From contig NZ_JAQBOF010000027.1 of the NCBI RefSeq assembly GCF_028288185.1, positions 232,796-296,795 on the forward strand: a stretch of DNA of 64,000 bases, written 5' to 3'. Under the pieces are notes generated by a model. That model made no database searches. It saw only the letters and a list, made by a program, of their open reading frames with translations, and was not told the origin of the DNA. The translations under genes were made by a program, and so were the position numbers. How positions within the stretch are numbered: the stretch's first letter is position 1; each line of letters starts with the position of its first letter. Source of the stretch: Mucilaginibacter sp. GTDB taxonomy: Bacteria; Bacteroidota; Bacteroidia; Sphingobacteriales; Sphingobacteriaceae. Shown one piece after another: positions 36,137 to 45,655 of this stretch.

Positions 36137-37540
36137 ATGATTTATAATAAAATAACAGAAGAACTATTAAACGCTATTAAGCAATTAATTGGTGATGACG
36201 CTGTTATAACCGCGCAGGCCGAAATAGAAAAATATAGCCATGATGAAACCGAGGACCTGCGTTATTATCCGGAAGTTGTGGCCAAACCAAAATCGACAGA
36301 TGAGGTCGCTGCATTATTAAAGCTTTGCAATGAGCATTTAATACCTGTAACACCACGCGGGGCGGGTACGGGCTTGAGCGGCGGCGCGTTACCTATTATG
36401 GGTGGATTAGTCATCGCCATGGAACGCTTTAATAAAATATTAAATATTGACGAACAAAACCTACAGGCTACAGTAGAACCGGGTGTTATTACCGAGGAGT
36501 TTATGAACCAGATTGCCGCGAAGGGATTGTTATATCCTATTGACCCGGCAAGTAAGGGTAGTTGTTTTATCGGTGGCAATGTATCGCATGGCTCTGGTGG
36601 GCCAAGGGTGGTAAAGTATGGTACAATACGTGAGTATATATTGAATTTAGAGTTGGTTTTGCCATCCGGCGAGGTTATATGGACCGGTGCTAATACTTTA
36701 AAATATTCATCTGGTTATAATTTAACGCAACTCATTATTGGGTCAGAAGGTACATTGGGTATAGTCACCAAAATTGTGGTTAAGCTTATACCGGCACCAA
36801 CGGTTGATGCTTTGATGATGGCTTCGTTTAACTCGAACGATGAAGCTTGCTCGGCGGTTTCGGCTATTTTTAGGGCAGGGATTATTCCATCAGCATTAGA
36901 GTTTATGGAACGCAAGGGAGTAGAGTGGGTGATAGAAAAGGACGGTATCGTTTTTGACCTGAAAGAAAATGACGCTGCCTTTTTATTGATAGAAGTAGAC
37001 GGCAACAACCAGGACATAATGTTTACTGATTGCGAAAAGATAAATACGGTATTGGAAGAATTTGGCTGTACCAATGTGTTATTTGCAGAAACGGCAACTC
37101 AGAAGGAAGAATTATGGCACATAAGGCGCACTATGGGTGTATCAGTCAAATCAAACTCGGTTTATAAAGAAGAAGATACGGTTGTGCCGCGCGCCGCGCT
37201 ACCCCAATTAATAAAAGGCATTAAAGCTACGGGTGCCAAATATGGCTTTGAGTCGGTTTGTTATGGCCATGCCGGTGATGGTAATCTACACGTTAACATT
37301 CTAAAGGCCAACATGAGCGATGATGACTGGAACACCAAATTAAAAGATGGCATCCGCGAAATATTTGAGCTAACGGTATCTTTAGGTGGCACATTATCCG
37401 GTGAGCATGGTATTGGCTTAGTGCAGAAAGAGTTTATGGACATTAAATACTCGCCTATACACTTTGAGTTATGGCGCGGAATAAAAAAGGTGTTCGATAA
37501 AAATTATATATTAAATCCCGGAAAAATATTTGATAAATAA
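36137..37540 (+). CDS. FAD-linked 2-hydroxyacid oxidase (GlcD / D-lactate dehydrogenase type)
   Basis: A 467-residue flavoprotein of the VAO/PCMH family. It has the FAD loop TPRGAGTGLSGGALPIMGG, SCFIGGNVSHGSGGPRVVKYG, SEGTLGIVTKIVVKL, and the C-terminal substrate and flavin region VCYGHAGDGNLHVNI with GTLSGEHGIGLVQKEF. It oxidises glycolate or D-lactate, feeding electrons to a quinone or partner. The ATG at 36137 is preferred to the TTG at 36119. No GlcE/GlcF partner is beside it, so D-lactate dehydrogenase is as likely as GlcD. Confidence 0.9.
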   Translation: MIYNKITEELLNAIKQLIGDDAVITAQAEIEKYSHDETEDLRYYPEVVAKPKSTDEVAALLKLCNEHLIPVTPRGAGTGLSGGALPIMGGLVIAMERFNKILNIDEQNLQATVEPGVITEEFMNQIAAKGLLYPIDPASKGSCFIGGNVSHGSGGPRVVKYGTIREYILNLELVLPSGEVIWTGANTLKYSSGYNLTQLIIGSEGTLGIVTKIVVKLIPAPTVDALMMASFNSNDEACSAVSAIFRAGIIPSALEFMERKGVEWVIEKDGIVFDLKENDAAFLLIEVDGNNQDIMFTDCEKINTVLEEFGCTNVLFAETATQKEELWHIRRTMGVSVKSNSVYKEEDTVVPRAALPQLIKGIKATGAKYGFESVCYGHAGDGNLHVNILKANMSDDDWNTKLKDGIREIFELTVSLGGTLSGEHGIGLVQKEFMDIKYSPIHFELWRGIKKVFDKNYILNPGKIFDK

Positions 37541-37570
37541 TATTCATTATTCAATAATTCACTCATTAAT

Positions 37571-38206
37571 ATGCAGTTGCCCTTACAATTTCAAATAACT
37601 GATGAAGAGCTATTAAAACTAGGTTTTGCTATTTTTTGTGGTGGTTTACTGGGTATGGAGCGCCAGTATAAAAACAAAACAGCAGGTTTCCGTACCATAA
37701 TATTGATCACGTTAGGGTCGGCATTGTTTACCATGGTAGCGCAGAAAGCAGGTTTAGGCGTTAATATTAATGTTATTACCGGCATTGGCTTTATTGGTGC
37801 CGGTGTGGTTTTTAAAGATAACATTGGCGTAAGCGGCCTTACAACAGCGGCTGTTATATGGGTTGCAGCAGCTATAGGTATGGCTGCCGGGGCCGGCGAT
37901 TATCCGCTGGCGTTAATAACAACTATCAGTACTTTATTAATATTGCTGCTTTTTTCTTTATTAGAAAGGTACATTGACAAAGTGCATCACGACAAGCTAT
38001 TTATAATTGTTTTTGCTGATACTAATTATGAAAACCTGCTTTTGGTTGAAGAGATAATTAAAAAACATCAACTTAAATCAAGGCGTAGGCAGATCAATAA
38101 AATAGGAGAGTATTTGCAAGCCACAATCTTAGTAACCGGCAATTTGGAACATATTGCTCAATTAGATGAAAAGCTGCTGGTAATGTCGCAGATAAGGTCA
38201 TTTTAA
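37571..38206 (+). CDS. MgtC/SapB family membrane protein
   Basis: A 211-residue protein with four to five membrane helices in the N-terminal 140 residues: LGFAIFCGGLLGMERQYKNKTAGFRT (the family signature with ER and R), INVITGIGFIGAGVVFKDN and GLTTAAVIWVAAAIGMAAGAG. The C-terminal ~70 residues form a soluble ACT-like beta-alpha domain. In pathogens MgtC inhibits the F-type ATP synthase and helps growth at low Mg; a transport role is also discussed for SapB. It follows the GlcD-type gene by 30 bases. Confidence 0.9.
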   Translation: MQLPLQFQITDEELLKLGFAIFCGGLLGMERQYKNKTAGFRTIILITLGSALFTMVAQKAGLGVNINVITGIGFIGAGVVFKDNIGVSGLTTAAVIWVAAAIGMAAGAGDYPLALITTISTLLILLLFSLLERYIDKVHHDKLFIIVFADTNYENLLLVEEIIKKHQLKSRRRQINKIGEYLQATILVTGNLEHIAQLDEKLLVMSQIRSF

Positions 38207-38436
38207 TTGGGTAATACGTATGTCTGCTGTTTTACTATTGTCTTAGAAATATTAAATATTGCCTTAAAAAAAAGATAATATAGCTTAGTCCTATAATGCT
38301 GATCATTGGATTATTATTATTCATGATCTAAAGAGATCAAAACTTTTAAGCTAACCCAGCCTTATTAACTATTTGAGTATTTGCCGTATTTGTAATATAT
38401 TTACCTAATACCAATTATTACGTGCCGGGGGAAAGT

Positions 38437-41217
38437 ATGCTACCATATTTTATCGGAATACCTATCTATAAAAACATTTGCAAGGTTGTTTTCATCGGCC
38501 TTGCGTTTTTGTTTTTTAGCTATAAGAGCCATGCCCAAAGTTTGGGCGATCCTATTGTTCACATCACATTTGGGTCCGGAAGTTCTAGTTATGGGCCGCC
38601 GCTGGCTGCTGATTCGGGCACAACAACGTATAGATATAGTGGAAGCATATCACCCAATGATGGTGATTATAGTATCTTTAAAAGTACAGCTGGTTTAAAT
38701 CGGGGATGGGTTTTTACAACAGACCATACTGGCGATAATGGGTATATGATGATAGTCAATGCCAGTTTTGCCCCGGGGCTTTTTTATACCCGCAATGTTA
38801 GTGGCTTATGTGGTAGTACTACCTACCAGTTTTCTGCATATATAAAAAATATTTTAAAAGGTAAAGGTATTTTACCTAACGTAAATTTTTCGATCGAAGC
38901 ATTGGATGGTACGGTGTTGGGTGTCGGTGCTACCGGGAATATCCAGGCAGATAGTACCTGGAAGCAATTTCCATTTACATTTACCACACCAGCAACCGCG
39001 CAAACCATCGTTTTAAAAATGACTAACAACGCGCCGGGGGGCGGCGGTAATGATATTGCTATTGATGATATAACGTTTAGCCCGTATGGCTCGCAGGTAA
39101 CTGCGCAGTTTGAACAGGCAAATACGATTTTTTGCTTGGCTTCACCGCAACCTATAACTATTAAAACTATAACGCCGCTTGATCCTAATTATGCGCAAAA
39201 GTTCCAGGCCAATATAAATGGTGTCTGGGTAGATCAGGGGCCGGCGGGCACGGCTTCGTCATTTAGTTTTTTATCGCCAACTGTTGCCGGCTCATACTCT
39301 TATCGTGTAGTTAAAAGCGATGCGGGCAATATTAACACTTCCAGCTGTGTTGTGTCATCAAATCAGTTAAATATAACCGTATTGCCTTTACCTGTACCCG
39401 TATTTTCGGTGGCTGATACTACTTGTCAGAGTGATTCTGTCGTATTTAAAGATCAATCTATCGCGCAGGGGTCAGCCGTTGCTTCATGGCTATGGAGTTT
39501 TGGCGATGGGCAAACATCTGTTAAAAAAAAACCATCTCACCTTTATGCAAACGGGGGAAATTATACGGTAAAATTAACAGTGACCAATAATAGCGGCTGC
39601 ATATCATCAACTACCGCCACTAAAATTATTCATATTATTTCGCAGGTTAATACATCGTTTAGTTATTCTACACCCGATTGTGAAACAAAGGCCGTAACTT
39701 TTACAGATGCATCGGTCCCGGTAGAAGGTAATATTACTTCGCGCGAATGGGACTATGGCGATAGTATAAAAGAAACCAGGCCCGATAATTTGCCTTTTCA
39801 GCATACTTTTGCCAAATCAGGTAGTTACCCGGTAAAACTTTTAATTACTACCGATAAAGGGTGTATATCAACCTTAACCAAAACAGTTATAATAAACCCT
39901 TTACCAATAGTTAACTTTGGCATACCTCCAACATGTACAGAAGACTATTCTAAATTTACAGACAGCACTACTGTAGCCAACGGTACTAGCCTTACTTATT
40001 TATGGAATTTTGGTGATGCTAATTCAAATGCCGGCAATCCTAATACATCAACTCAACAAAACCCCGTGCACCGGTTTATTGTTGCGCAGAACTACCTGAT
40101 TACGCTTACGGTTACATCAGTAAATGGTTGCCAGGTTACCAGAACCAAATCGTTTATGGTAAATGGGTCAAACCCAACGGCTGCTTATAATGTGTTAAAT
40201 TCCAATTATTTGTGTAGTAATCGGGAGGTTTTTTTTGTTAATCATTCGTACACCACACCCGGAAAGATCACCAAAATAAAATGGTATTTTGATAGCAGCG
40301 ATACCACTGTACAGCTAACCGATAATAATACTTATGCAGGCAAGTTATACCCGCATAAATATCCTGCGGTTACTTTCCCCCAGGCATCAAAAAACTATAC
40401 GGTACGTATGGTAGCTTATTCGGGCGGCAGATGCCCATCAGTCCCTCTTGATACAACTATCACCATACTTGCAACACCAGTGTTGACTTTTACTCCGCCA
40501 GACTCTGTATGCCTCAATAATGGCCCTATCCAGTTTAATGCTACAGAGAGTACGGGCATTGCCGGGGCGGCTGTTTATTCGGGCCCGGGAGTGAGTGCTT
40601 TGGGTAAATTTGATCCGGCCATGGCGGGTATTGGCGATGTAACTGTAAAATGTATTTTTACTGCGAACGGGGCAGCTTGTGCCGATACACTAACACGTGT
40701 TATTAATGTTAAGCCTATACCTACTGTAAATGCCGGTGACGATGTAGCTATATTGGCAGGAAATACAACTATGCTGCATGCAACTGCCACTGGCAGCAAT
40801 ATTACTTATTCATGGTCGCCTGCTACCGGGTTGAGTAATAGTACCATTCCCGACCCGGTTGTTACACCAATGATAAATACTACCTATACACTAACTGTTA
40901 CCAATAGTTTTGGCTGCTCTGTAAGTGATATGGTTACGGTTACAGCATTGCAGCCACCTGTTATACCTAATGCGTTTACGCCAAACGGCGATGGTATTAA
41001 TGACCTTTGGATAATTAAATACCTGGATACCTATACCGATTGCACAGTGGATATATTTAATCGTAACGGCCAAAAAATATATACGTCAACAGGTTACACA
41101 ACAGCGTGGGACGGGCGATTTAACGGGGGCAATATGCCTATAGGGGTTTACTATTATGTTATCAATCCAAAACACGGGCGAAAATCAATATCCGGCTATG
41201 TTACAATAATCAGGTAA
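38437..41217 (+). CDS. secreted multi-PKD protein with gliding-motility (CHU_C) C-terminal sorting domain
   Basis: A 926-residue exported protein. It has a signal peptide (IYKNICKVVFIGLAFLFF...SHA), an N-terminal beta-sandwich of lectin/CBM type (residues about 40-215), PKD repeats with WLWSFGDGQ (about 355), REWDYGDS (about 440) and YLWNFGDAN (about 524), an Ig-like repeat near 780, and a C-terminal CHU_C domain starting IPNAFTPNGDGINDLWII (about 841) and ending in YVTIIR. This C-terminal domain is the signal for type IX secretion to the cell surface. The ATG at 38437 is preferred to GTG at 38422. It is probably an adhesin. Confidence 0.9.
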   Translation: MLPYFIGIPIYKNICKVVFIGLAFLFFSYKSHAQSLGDPIVHITFGSGSSSYGPPLAADSGTTTYRYSGSISPNDGDYSIFKSTAGLNRGWVFTTDHTGDNGYMMIVNASFAPGLFYTRNVSGLCGSTTYQFSAYIKNILKGKGILPNVNFSIEALDGTVLGVGATGNIQADSTWKQFPFTFTTPATAQTIVLKMTNNAPGGGGNDIAIDDITFSPYGSQVTAQFEQANTIFCLASPQPITIKTITPLDPNYAQKFQANINGVWVDQGPAGTASSFSFLSPTVAGSYSYRVVKSDAGNINTSSCVVSSNQLNITVLPLPVPVFSVADTTCQSDSVVFKDQSIAQGSAVASWLWSFGDGQTSVKKKPSHLYANGGNYTVKLTVTNNSGCISSTTATKIIHIISQVNTSFSYSTPDCETKAVTFTDASVPVEGNITSREWDYGDSIKETRPDNLPFQHTFAKSGSYPVKLLITTDKGCISTLTKTVIINPLPIVNFGIPPTCTEDYSKFTDSTTVANGTSLTYLWNFGDANSNAGNPNTSTQQNPVHRFIVAQNYLITLTVTSVNGCQVTRTKSFMVNGSNPTAAYNVLNSNYLCSNREVFFVNHSYTTPGKITKIKWYFDSSDTTVQLTDNNTYAGKLYPHKYPAVTFPQASKNYTVRMVAYSGGRCPSVPLDTTITILATPVLTFTPPDSVCLNNGPIQFNATESTGIAGAAVYSGPGVSALGKFDPAMAGIGDVTVKCIFTANGAACADTLTRVINVKPIPTVNAGDDVAILAGNTTMLHATATGSNITYSWSPATGLSNSTIPDPVVTPMINTTYTLTVTNSFGCSVSDMVTVTALQPPVIPNAFTPNGDGINDLWIIKYLDTYTDCTVDIFNRNGQKIYTSTGYTTAWDGRFNGGNMPIGVYYYVINPKHGRKSISGYVTIIR

Positions 41218-41411
41218 AAATAAAGCTGGACCCAAATAAATGAACCCGGCTACCCATAATTAACATACTTAACTTTAACCGATATTAAGATATTTTGTTA
41301 CCAAGACCAAATAAGTTGAGACATGATTGTTTAATCAAAGAAAGGTAAGTAAAACCATATTTCAATACCTATTATTGGGGTATTTTGGTATGTACCTACA
41401 GCAATGGTAAA

Positions 41412-41654
41412 TTATGCAACCGATGTTGTTTGCCCCGGAGGTGAGATCATGGTATCAATAAACTCCCCAATGGCTTTTAATGTGTAAATATCCAGATAGT
41501 CTTCATTCCGCTGCATCCATTCGGTACCTATTTTGTACAGCATGGCTGCTTTTCCGTTTATCTTAACTTTCCATACACGCCAGTTTTTAAAATAGCCTGT
41601 AGTTATTTCAATTAATTGTGTGGTGCCATCGGCTAACTTCAATTTATAATTCAT
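41412..41654 (-). CDS. hypothetical protein, 80 aa
   Basis: A small soluble protein with no family that I recognise (MNYKLKLADGTTQLIEITTG...). It has a beta hairpin with KNWRVWKVKINGKAAMLYKI and then a helical WMQRNEDYLDIYTLKAIGEF. The plausible codon use and a consensus -7 element on the same strand upstream (41731-41738) support it as a real gene. It stands alone between two intergenic gaps; nothing points to its function. Confidence 0.6.
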   Translation of the reverse strand: MNYKLKLADGTTQLIEITTGYFKNWRVWKVKINGKAAMLYKIGTEWMQRNEDYLDIYTLKAIGEFIDTMISPPGQTTSVA

Positions 41655-41730
41655 GTTGCGAATGATTTAAATAATGAATAGTCCGTTTTTCTTCAAATAG
41701 TGGCGTTTAAGATTGTCGACTTATATTATG

Positions 41731-41738
41731 CAAACATA
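41731..41738 (-). promoter_or_regulatory. TAnnTTTG -7 element of the 80-residue protein gene
   Basis: Minus-strand TATGTTTG is an exact match, about 76 bases before the ATG. The nearest TTG lies 12 or 16 bases upstream, shorter than normal, so the promoter call is tentative. Confidence 0.4.
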
Positions 41739-41871
41739 TACGTTGTAATGCAAGCAATATTGTGTTTTGTTATGTTAAATGTCGGTCAAAAAAAGCAAAT
41801 AAACAATAAACCCCAATAAATGAATGAATTAAAAAAGCAAACAGTTATTAGGGTTAGTTATTTAAGGAATG

Positions 41872-42657
41872 TTATTCCCTTATCCAGATATTTCTATAGC
41901 TAATTGGCGCGCTTTTATCGCCATGCGCCTGTAACCTAAGTGATGCAGGGCCATGTGCTGTGTACACATGTTTAACGCCTGTAGATGTGGCACCTTCAAT
42001 GGCAACATTGTTTTGCACCAACACGCCGTTAAAAAATATGGTAACACGTCCGGGATTACTTACGGTGCCGTCTGTATTAAATTCGGGTGCAGAATAAGCA
42101 ATATCATACCTGTTCCACTCGCCTGCTTTTTTTGCAGGGTTTGCTAACGGGATAGACTCCCTGTATACGCTGCCGGCCATACCGTTAGTGTAGGTTTTGT
42201 TATCGTTGTTGTAAGTATCTAATACCTGTATCTCATATTTACCGGATAAAAATATACCACTATTACCCCTTGCCTGGCCGGTACCGGTAATATCAGCAGG
42301 GATCTTCCACTCAATATGTAATTGAAAGCTGGTGAATTTTTTTTTGGTCTCAATATCGCCAACGGCTTTATCTACAGTTAAAATATCGTTTGCAACTACC
42401 CATTTTGCGGCTGATTGGTCTTTGCTGGTCACCCATTCGTCAAGGTTTTTTCCGTCAAATAATATGATAGCATCTGATGGTGCATTGGAGAAGGATTTAC
42501 CCGGGGTTACCACATTAGGTACAGGTGTAAATATCTCTGCATTAGTTGGGTTTGCCGAACTCAAATTTGCCTGTTTTATAATAGCTGATGTTGTTTGGCC
42601 ATAAGCTATTGGCGATAAAAATAACAGCGCAACTGTTAAGATTTGATTGTATTTCAT
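41872..42657 (-). CDS. DUF1080 (3-keto-disaccharide hydrolase/lyase) protein, complete
   Basis: A 261-residue exported protein (leader MKYNQILTVALLFLSPIAYG, cleavage before QTT). The DUF1080 domain fills the rest: DAIILFDGKNLDEWVTSKDQ, FTSFQLHIEWKIP, QARGNSGIFL, YEIQVLDTY, GEWNRYDIAYSAPEF, RVTIFFNGVLVQNN and LQAHGDKSAPISYRNIWIRE. It is the complete paralogue of the partial gene at position 1. Family members cleave 3-keto-glycosides in the periplasm. An exact TAGATTTG -7 element lies at 42698-42705 (minus). No dehydrogenase neighbours it. Confidence 0.88.
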   Translation of the reverse strand: MKYNQILTVALLFLSPIAYGQTTSAIIKQANLSSANPTNAEIFTPVPNVVTPGKSFSNAPSDAIILFDGKNLDEWVTSKDQSAAKWVVANDILTVDKAVGDIETKKKFTSFQLHIEWKIPADITGTGQARGNSGIFLSGKYEIQVLDTYNNDNKTYTNGMAGSVYRESIPLANPAKKAGEWNRYDIAYSAPEFNTDGTVSNPGRVTIFFNGVLVQNNVAIEGATSTGVKHVYTAHGPASLRLQAHGDKSAPISYRNIWIRE

Positions 42658-42697
42658 GAAAATTAGTTTTGATTGGTGCTTTATAATTGTTTTGCAT

Positions 42698-42705
42698 CAA
42701 ATCTA
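42698..42705 (-). promoter_or_regulatory. -7 element upstream of the complete DUF1080 gene
   Basis: Minus-strand TAGATTTG exactly fits TAnnTTTG, with a leader of about 35 bases. No TTG at standard distance was found. Confidence 0.4.
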
Positions 42706-42978
42706 TAAGATTTTCAATTATATGATGGGTGTTTTTTTATTTATAGCGTATATTTTACACTGTGACATGCCACATTTAGTAAGTTTTTTGTAAAAACCAA
42801 TAACCAAAACAGGAATAGTCACGTATACACAATTGTATTAACAGATTAATGATATGGAATTTTAGACAAAAACCCTTACCCCGAAAAACCTGTAGGATTA
42901 GTAATACTAAATTGGGTAGCTGCAATTATATTGATAGTTGATTTGCTTTGGTGCATATCTTAAAATAAGTTCCTTTAA
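42706..42978. other. intergenic region before an orphan terminator
   Basis: AT-rich sequence between the DUF1080 gene start and the terminator at 42979. It contains a 30-codon ORF (MIWNFRQKPLPRKTCRISNT...) on the plus strand near 42850 with little character. A short transcript ending at the terminator is possible (see findings). Confidence 0.3.
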
Positions 42979-43016
42979 TAAAAAGCCACTGATTTTATTA
43001 ATTAGTGGCTTTTTTA
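42979..43016 (+). terminator. terminator-like hairpin with no assigned gene upstream
   Basis: AAAAGCCACT (42981-42990) pairs with AGTGGCTTTT (43004-43013) and is followed by T residues; A residues ahead of it make it bidirectional in form. It lies about 60 bases before the phosphoesterase start codon. Confidence 0.75.
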
Positions 43017-43077
43017 TGAATTAACATTTAAAAAAAATAAAGTTTTTAGTTACTTTACCACATATTAGGTATTTACA

Positions 43078-43986
43078 ATGAAATCATTTTCAAAATTATT
43101 TTGCGCGGCCGCTCTTATTGGCGTGGGTGCAGTTTGTTTTTCTTTCCGTAACAAAACAGCCATACAACCACACCATTATGACCATATTATATTGGTGATG
43201 GAAGAAAATCATGGCTATGATGAAGTAGTAGGATCGCCTAATGCACCTTATATCAGTGAGCTGGCTCAGCAAGGTGCTTTGTTTACCAATTCGCACGGGG
43301 TAACGCACCCAAGCCAACCTAATTATTTGGCTATATATTCTGGTAATGTACAAGGTGTAATAGGCGATGAGTCTTTAGAAGCCAGAACGCCTTATACCAC
43401 ATCAAATTTAGGTGCCTCATTAATAAAGCACGGATTAACTTTTAAAGGTTATGCTCAAACCATGCCATCAGTAGGTTATTTGCAGAGCTACTTCAAAAAA
43501 AGTGAATTAACAAATGCTTCATTATATGCCCGTAAACATGTTCCTTGGGTTAACTGGCTGGGCGATAAAGAAAATAACATATCACCATCATTAAGCTTGC
43601 CTATGGAGCAATTCCCGAAGGATTTTACTAAGCTACCAACCGTTGCTTTTGTTGTCCCGGATATGGATTATGATATGCATAATATTGGTGAGCCCGGTGA
43701 TGCTGCGTCTATACAAAGAGGAGACAAATGGTTAAAAGATAATTTAGGCGCTTACGCAGAGTGGGCCAAAAAAAATAATAGCCTGTTAATAGTGACTTTT
43801 GATGAGGATGATTTTAAACCGGTAAATCACGTCCCTACAATTTTTGTCGGTGCGGGTATTAATCCGGGTAAGTATAATGAGAAGATAAATCATTATAATA
43901 TACTACATACCATAATGTCTATTTATAACCTGCCAATATCTGATACTACTAAAGCAACCGTTATTACTGATGTTTGGAAGAAATAG
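43078..43986 (+). CDS. exported phosphoesterase (phospholipase C / acid phosphatase superfamily)
   Basis: A 302-residue alkaline-phosphatase-fold protein with a signal peptide (MKSFSKLFCAAALIGVGAVCF). It has the metal-binding start IILVMEENHGYDEVVGSPNAPY, GVTHPSQPNYLAIYSG with the probable nucleophile and ligand positions, VPDMDYDMHNIG, and late LLIVTFDEDDF and NHVPTIFVG. The Phosphoesterase family includes phospholipase C and AcpA-like acid phosphatases. The substrate is unknown. It is short compared with phospholipase C, which favours the acid phosphatase type. It ends 22 bases before the convergent MATE gene. Confidence 0.87.
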   Translation: MKSFSKLFCAAALIGVGAVCFSFRNKTAIQPHHYDHIILVMEENHGYDEVVGSPNAPYISELAQQGALFTNSHGVTHPSQPNYLAIYSGNVQGVIGDESLEARTPYTTSNLGASLIKHGLTFKGYAQTMPSVGYLQSYFKKSELTNASLYARKHVPWVNWLGDKENNISPSLSLPMEQFPKDFTKLPTVAFVVPDMDYDMHNIGEPGDAASIQRGDKWLKDNLGAYAEWAKKNNSLLIVTFDEDDFKPVNHVPTIFVGAGINPGKYNEKINHYNILHTIMSIYNLPISDTTKATVITDVWKK

Positions 43987-44008
43987 CAGCATTATTCTAA
44001 TTGAGGCT

Positions 44009-45385
44009 CTAAATCTTAACCTCTTTCCACCTTCCTTTTTTAAAGTAATACCAGGCTGTTAATGCCAACAACGTTTCGGCAATTGGTATGGATATAAAGG
44101 CACCGGTTGCTTTCATATCCAAATGTTTGGATAGGTACCAGGCCAAAGGTATTTGTATAACCCAAAAGCATATAAAATTTATCCAGGTTGGGGTTTTGGT
44201 ATCGCCTGCGCCATTCAAAGCCTGGGTCATCACCATGCCGATCCCGTAAAAAATATAGGCCGATCCAAATATTTGTAAAGCCTGTACACCATATTTTATA
44301 ACGGCCGCATCCTGCGTAAATATGCGGATGATAGGGTTAGAGAAGAATATAAATAAAACCATTACTAACCCCATAAATATGGCGTTGTATTTTGCGGTTA
44401 TTAATACGCTTTGTTCGGCCCGTCCAATCTCTTTAGCTCCCAGGTTTTGGCCTACCAACGTGGCCGCCGCGTTGCTTAATCCCCAAGCGGGTAAAATAAA
44501 GAAAACTACATTGCGTATAGCCACCTGGTAACCTGCTGACGCGGCTGTTCCGCCAGTTTCGGCTACTAAGCGTGCTACCACTATCCAACTGCCGCTGGCG
44601 ATAATAAACTGTAAAGTAGCGGGCCAGGCAATATTGATGATTGTTTTAATGATAGGTGCGTCAAAATTAAAATGCCGGGCGGTAAACTTTACTATACCGT
44701 TGCCCTTTACCAGGTGATAACATTGGTAAAGCACTCCAGAAGTTCGCCCGGTAACGGTTGCTATTGCCGCGCCCTTTAATCCGAAGAAATGTATCAAGAT
44801 AGGGCATAAGATGATATTGACGAAGCTGGCTATCCACAAACTTTTCATAGCCATGGCAGCATTACCGGCACCCCTGAAGATGCCATTGATAAGGAAGATG
44901 AGTATAATAACCAGGCTGCCGCCAAACATAATGCGGGTAAATATGGCCCCATCAGCAACCACGGCCGGGCTGGCACCCATCAAGCCTAAAATATCACCGG
45001 CATATATCATCCCTACAATAGTTAAAACTGCCGAAATTATAAAAGCGATAATGATAGATTGCGCGCCTGCGTGTGCCGCACTATCCGGATTCTTCTCACC
45101 TATACGACGGGCAACAATGGCCGCCGCCCCGGTACTTAAACCAATAGCAATAGAATAAACTATTGTAATAACAGACTCGGTTAACCCAACACTGGCAATA
45201 GCATTTTCGCCTAGTTTGCTTACAAAGAATATATCAACCAGGGCAAATACACTCTCCAGGCTAAGCTCCAGTATCATAGGTATAGCCAACAGGAACACAG
45301 CTTTGCGGATACTGCCTATGGTATAATCTTGTTCTTCGCCGTTAAGTGACAGGCGAATTGCCGAAATAATATTTTTAATGGTCAT
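44009..45385 (-). CDS. MATE-family efflux transporter
   Basis: A 458-residue inner-membrane protein with twelve hydrophobic helices in two homologous halves. N-terminal half: IPMILELSLESVFALVDIFFVSKLG and GLTESVITIVYSIAIGLSTGAAAIVARRIGE. C-terminal half: PATLQFIIASGSWIVVARLVAETGG and WGLSNAAATLVGQNLGAKEI. MATE pumps exchange Na or H for cationic drugs and metabolites. The preceding ~20 residues (AIRLSLNGEEQDYTIG) are a common Bacteroidota extension. No substrate or regulator can be inferred. It is convergent with the phosphoesterase gene. Confidence 0.93.
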   Translation of the reverse strand: MTIKNIISAIRLSLNGEEQDYTIGSIRKAVFLLAIPMILELSLESVFALVDIFFVSKLGENAIASVGLTESVITIVYSIAIGLSTGAAAIVARRIGEKNPDSAAHAGAQSIIIAFIISAVLTIVGMIYAGDILGLMGASPAVVADGAIFTRIMFGGSLVIILIFLINGIFRGAGNAAMAMKSLWIASFVNIILCPILIHFFGLKGAAIATVTGRTSGVLYQCYHLVKGNGIVKFTARHFNFDAPIIKTIINIAWPATLQFIIASGSWIVVARLVAETGGTAASAGYQVAIRNVVFFILPAWGLSNAAATLVGQNLGAKEIGRAEQSVLITAKYNAIFMGLVMVLFIFFSNPIIRIFTQDAAVIKYGVQALQIFGSAYIFYGIGMVMTQALNGAGDTKTPTWINFICFWVIQIPLAWYLSKHLDMKATGAFISIPIAETLLALTAWYYFKKGRWKEVKI

Positions 45386-45425
45386 GATGGTGATAAATGT
45401 ATTGGTAAAGCCTTTTTGTCGGCTA

Positions 45426-45647
45426 CTATATCAAGACCTTACAAGAATAACCATTCAGGTTTAATATTTCTATTATCTTTTCGGGGATGACCGTCTTTGC
45501 TTCAACTCTCAAAATATTATCGCAGTCTTCCAGATCAAAGTTAACCCGGCTATCAGGGAAATGATCAAGCACTTGTCGAATTAGTGTTTCGGCAAGTTCG
45601 GTCCCATTAACGTTTGTTTTAAAAACTTCGACTATCATAAAAGGCAT
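45426..45647 (-). CDS. small HMA/ACT-like protein, 73 aa
   Basis: A ferredoxin-like beta-alpha-beta-beta-alpha-beta pattern is likely: MIVEVFKTNV, ELAETLIRQVLDHFP, VNFDLEDCDNILRVEAK, PEKIIEILNLNGYSCKVLI. It resembles heavy-metal-associated domains without the CxxC motif, so it probably does not bind metal. The ATG three codons in (45638) is an equally good start. It lies 8 bases downstream of the VOC gene and is probably co-transcribed with it. The function is unknown. Confidence 0.7.
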   Translation of the reverse strand: MPFMIVEVFKTNVNGTELAETLIRQVLDHFPDSRVNFDLEDCDNILRVEAKTVIPEKIIEILNLNGYSCKVLI

Positions 45648-45655
45648 GATGTTAT

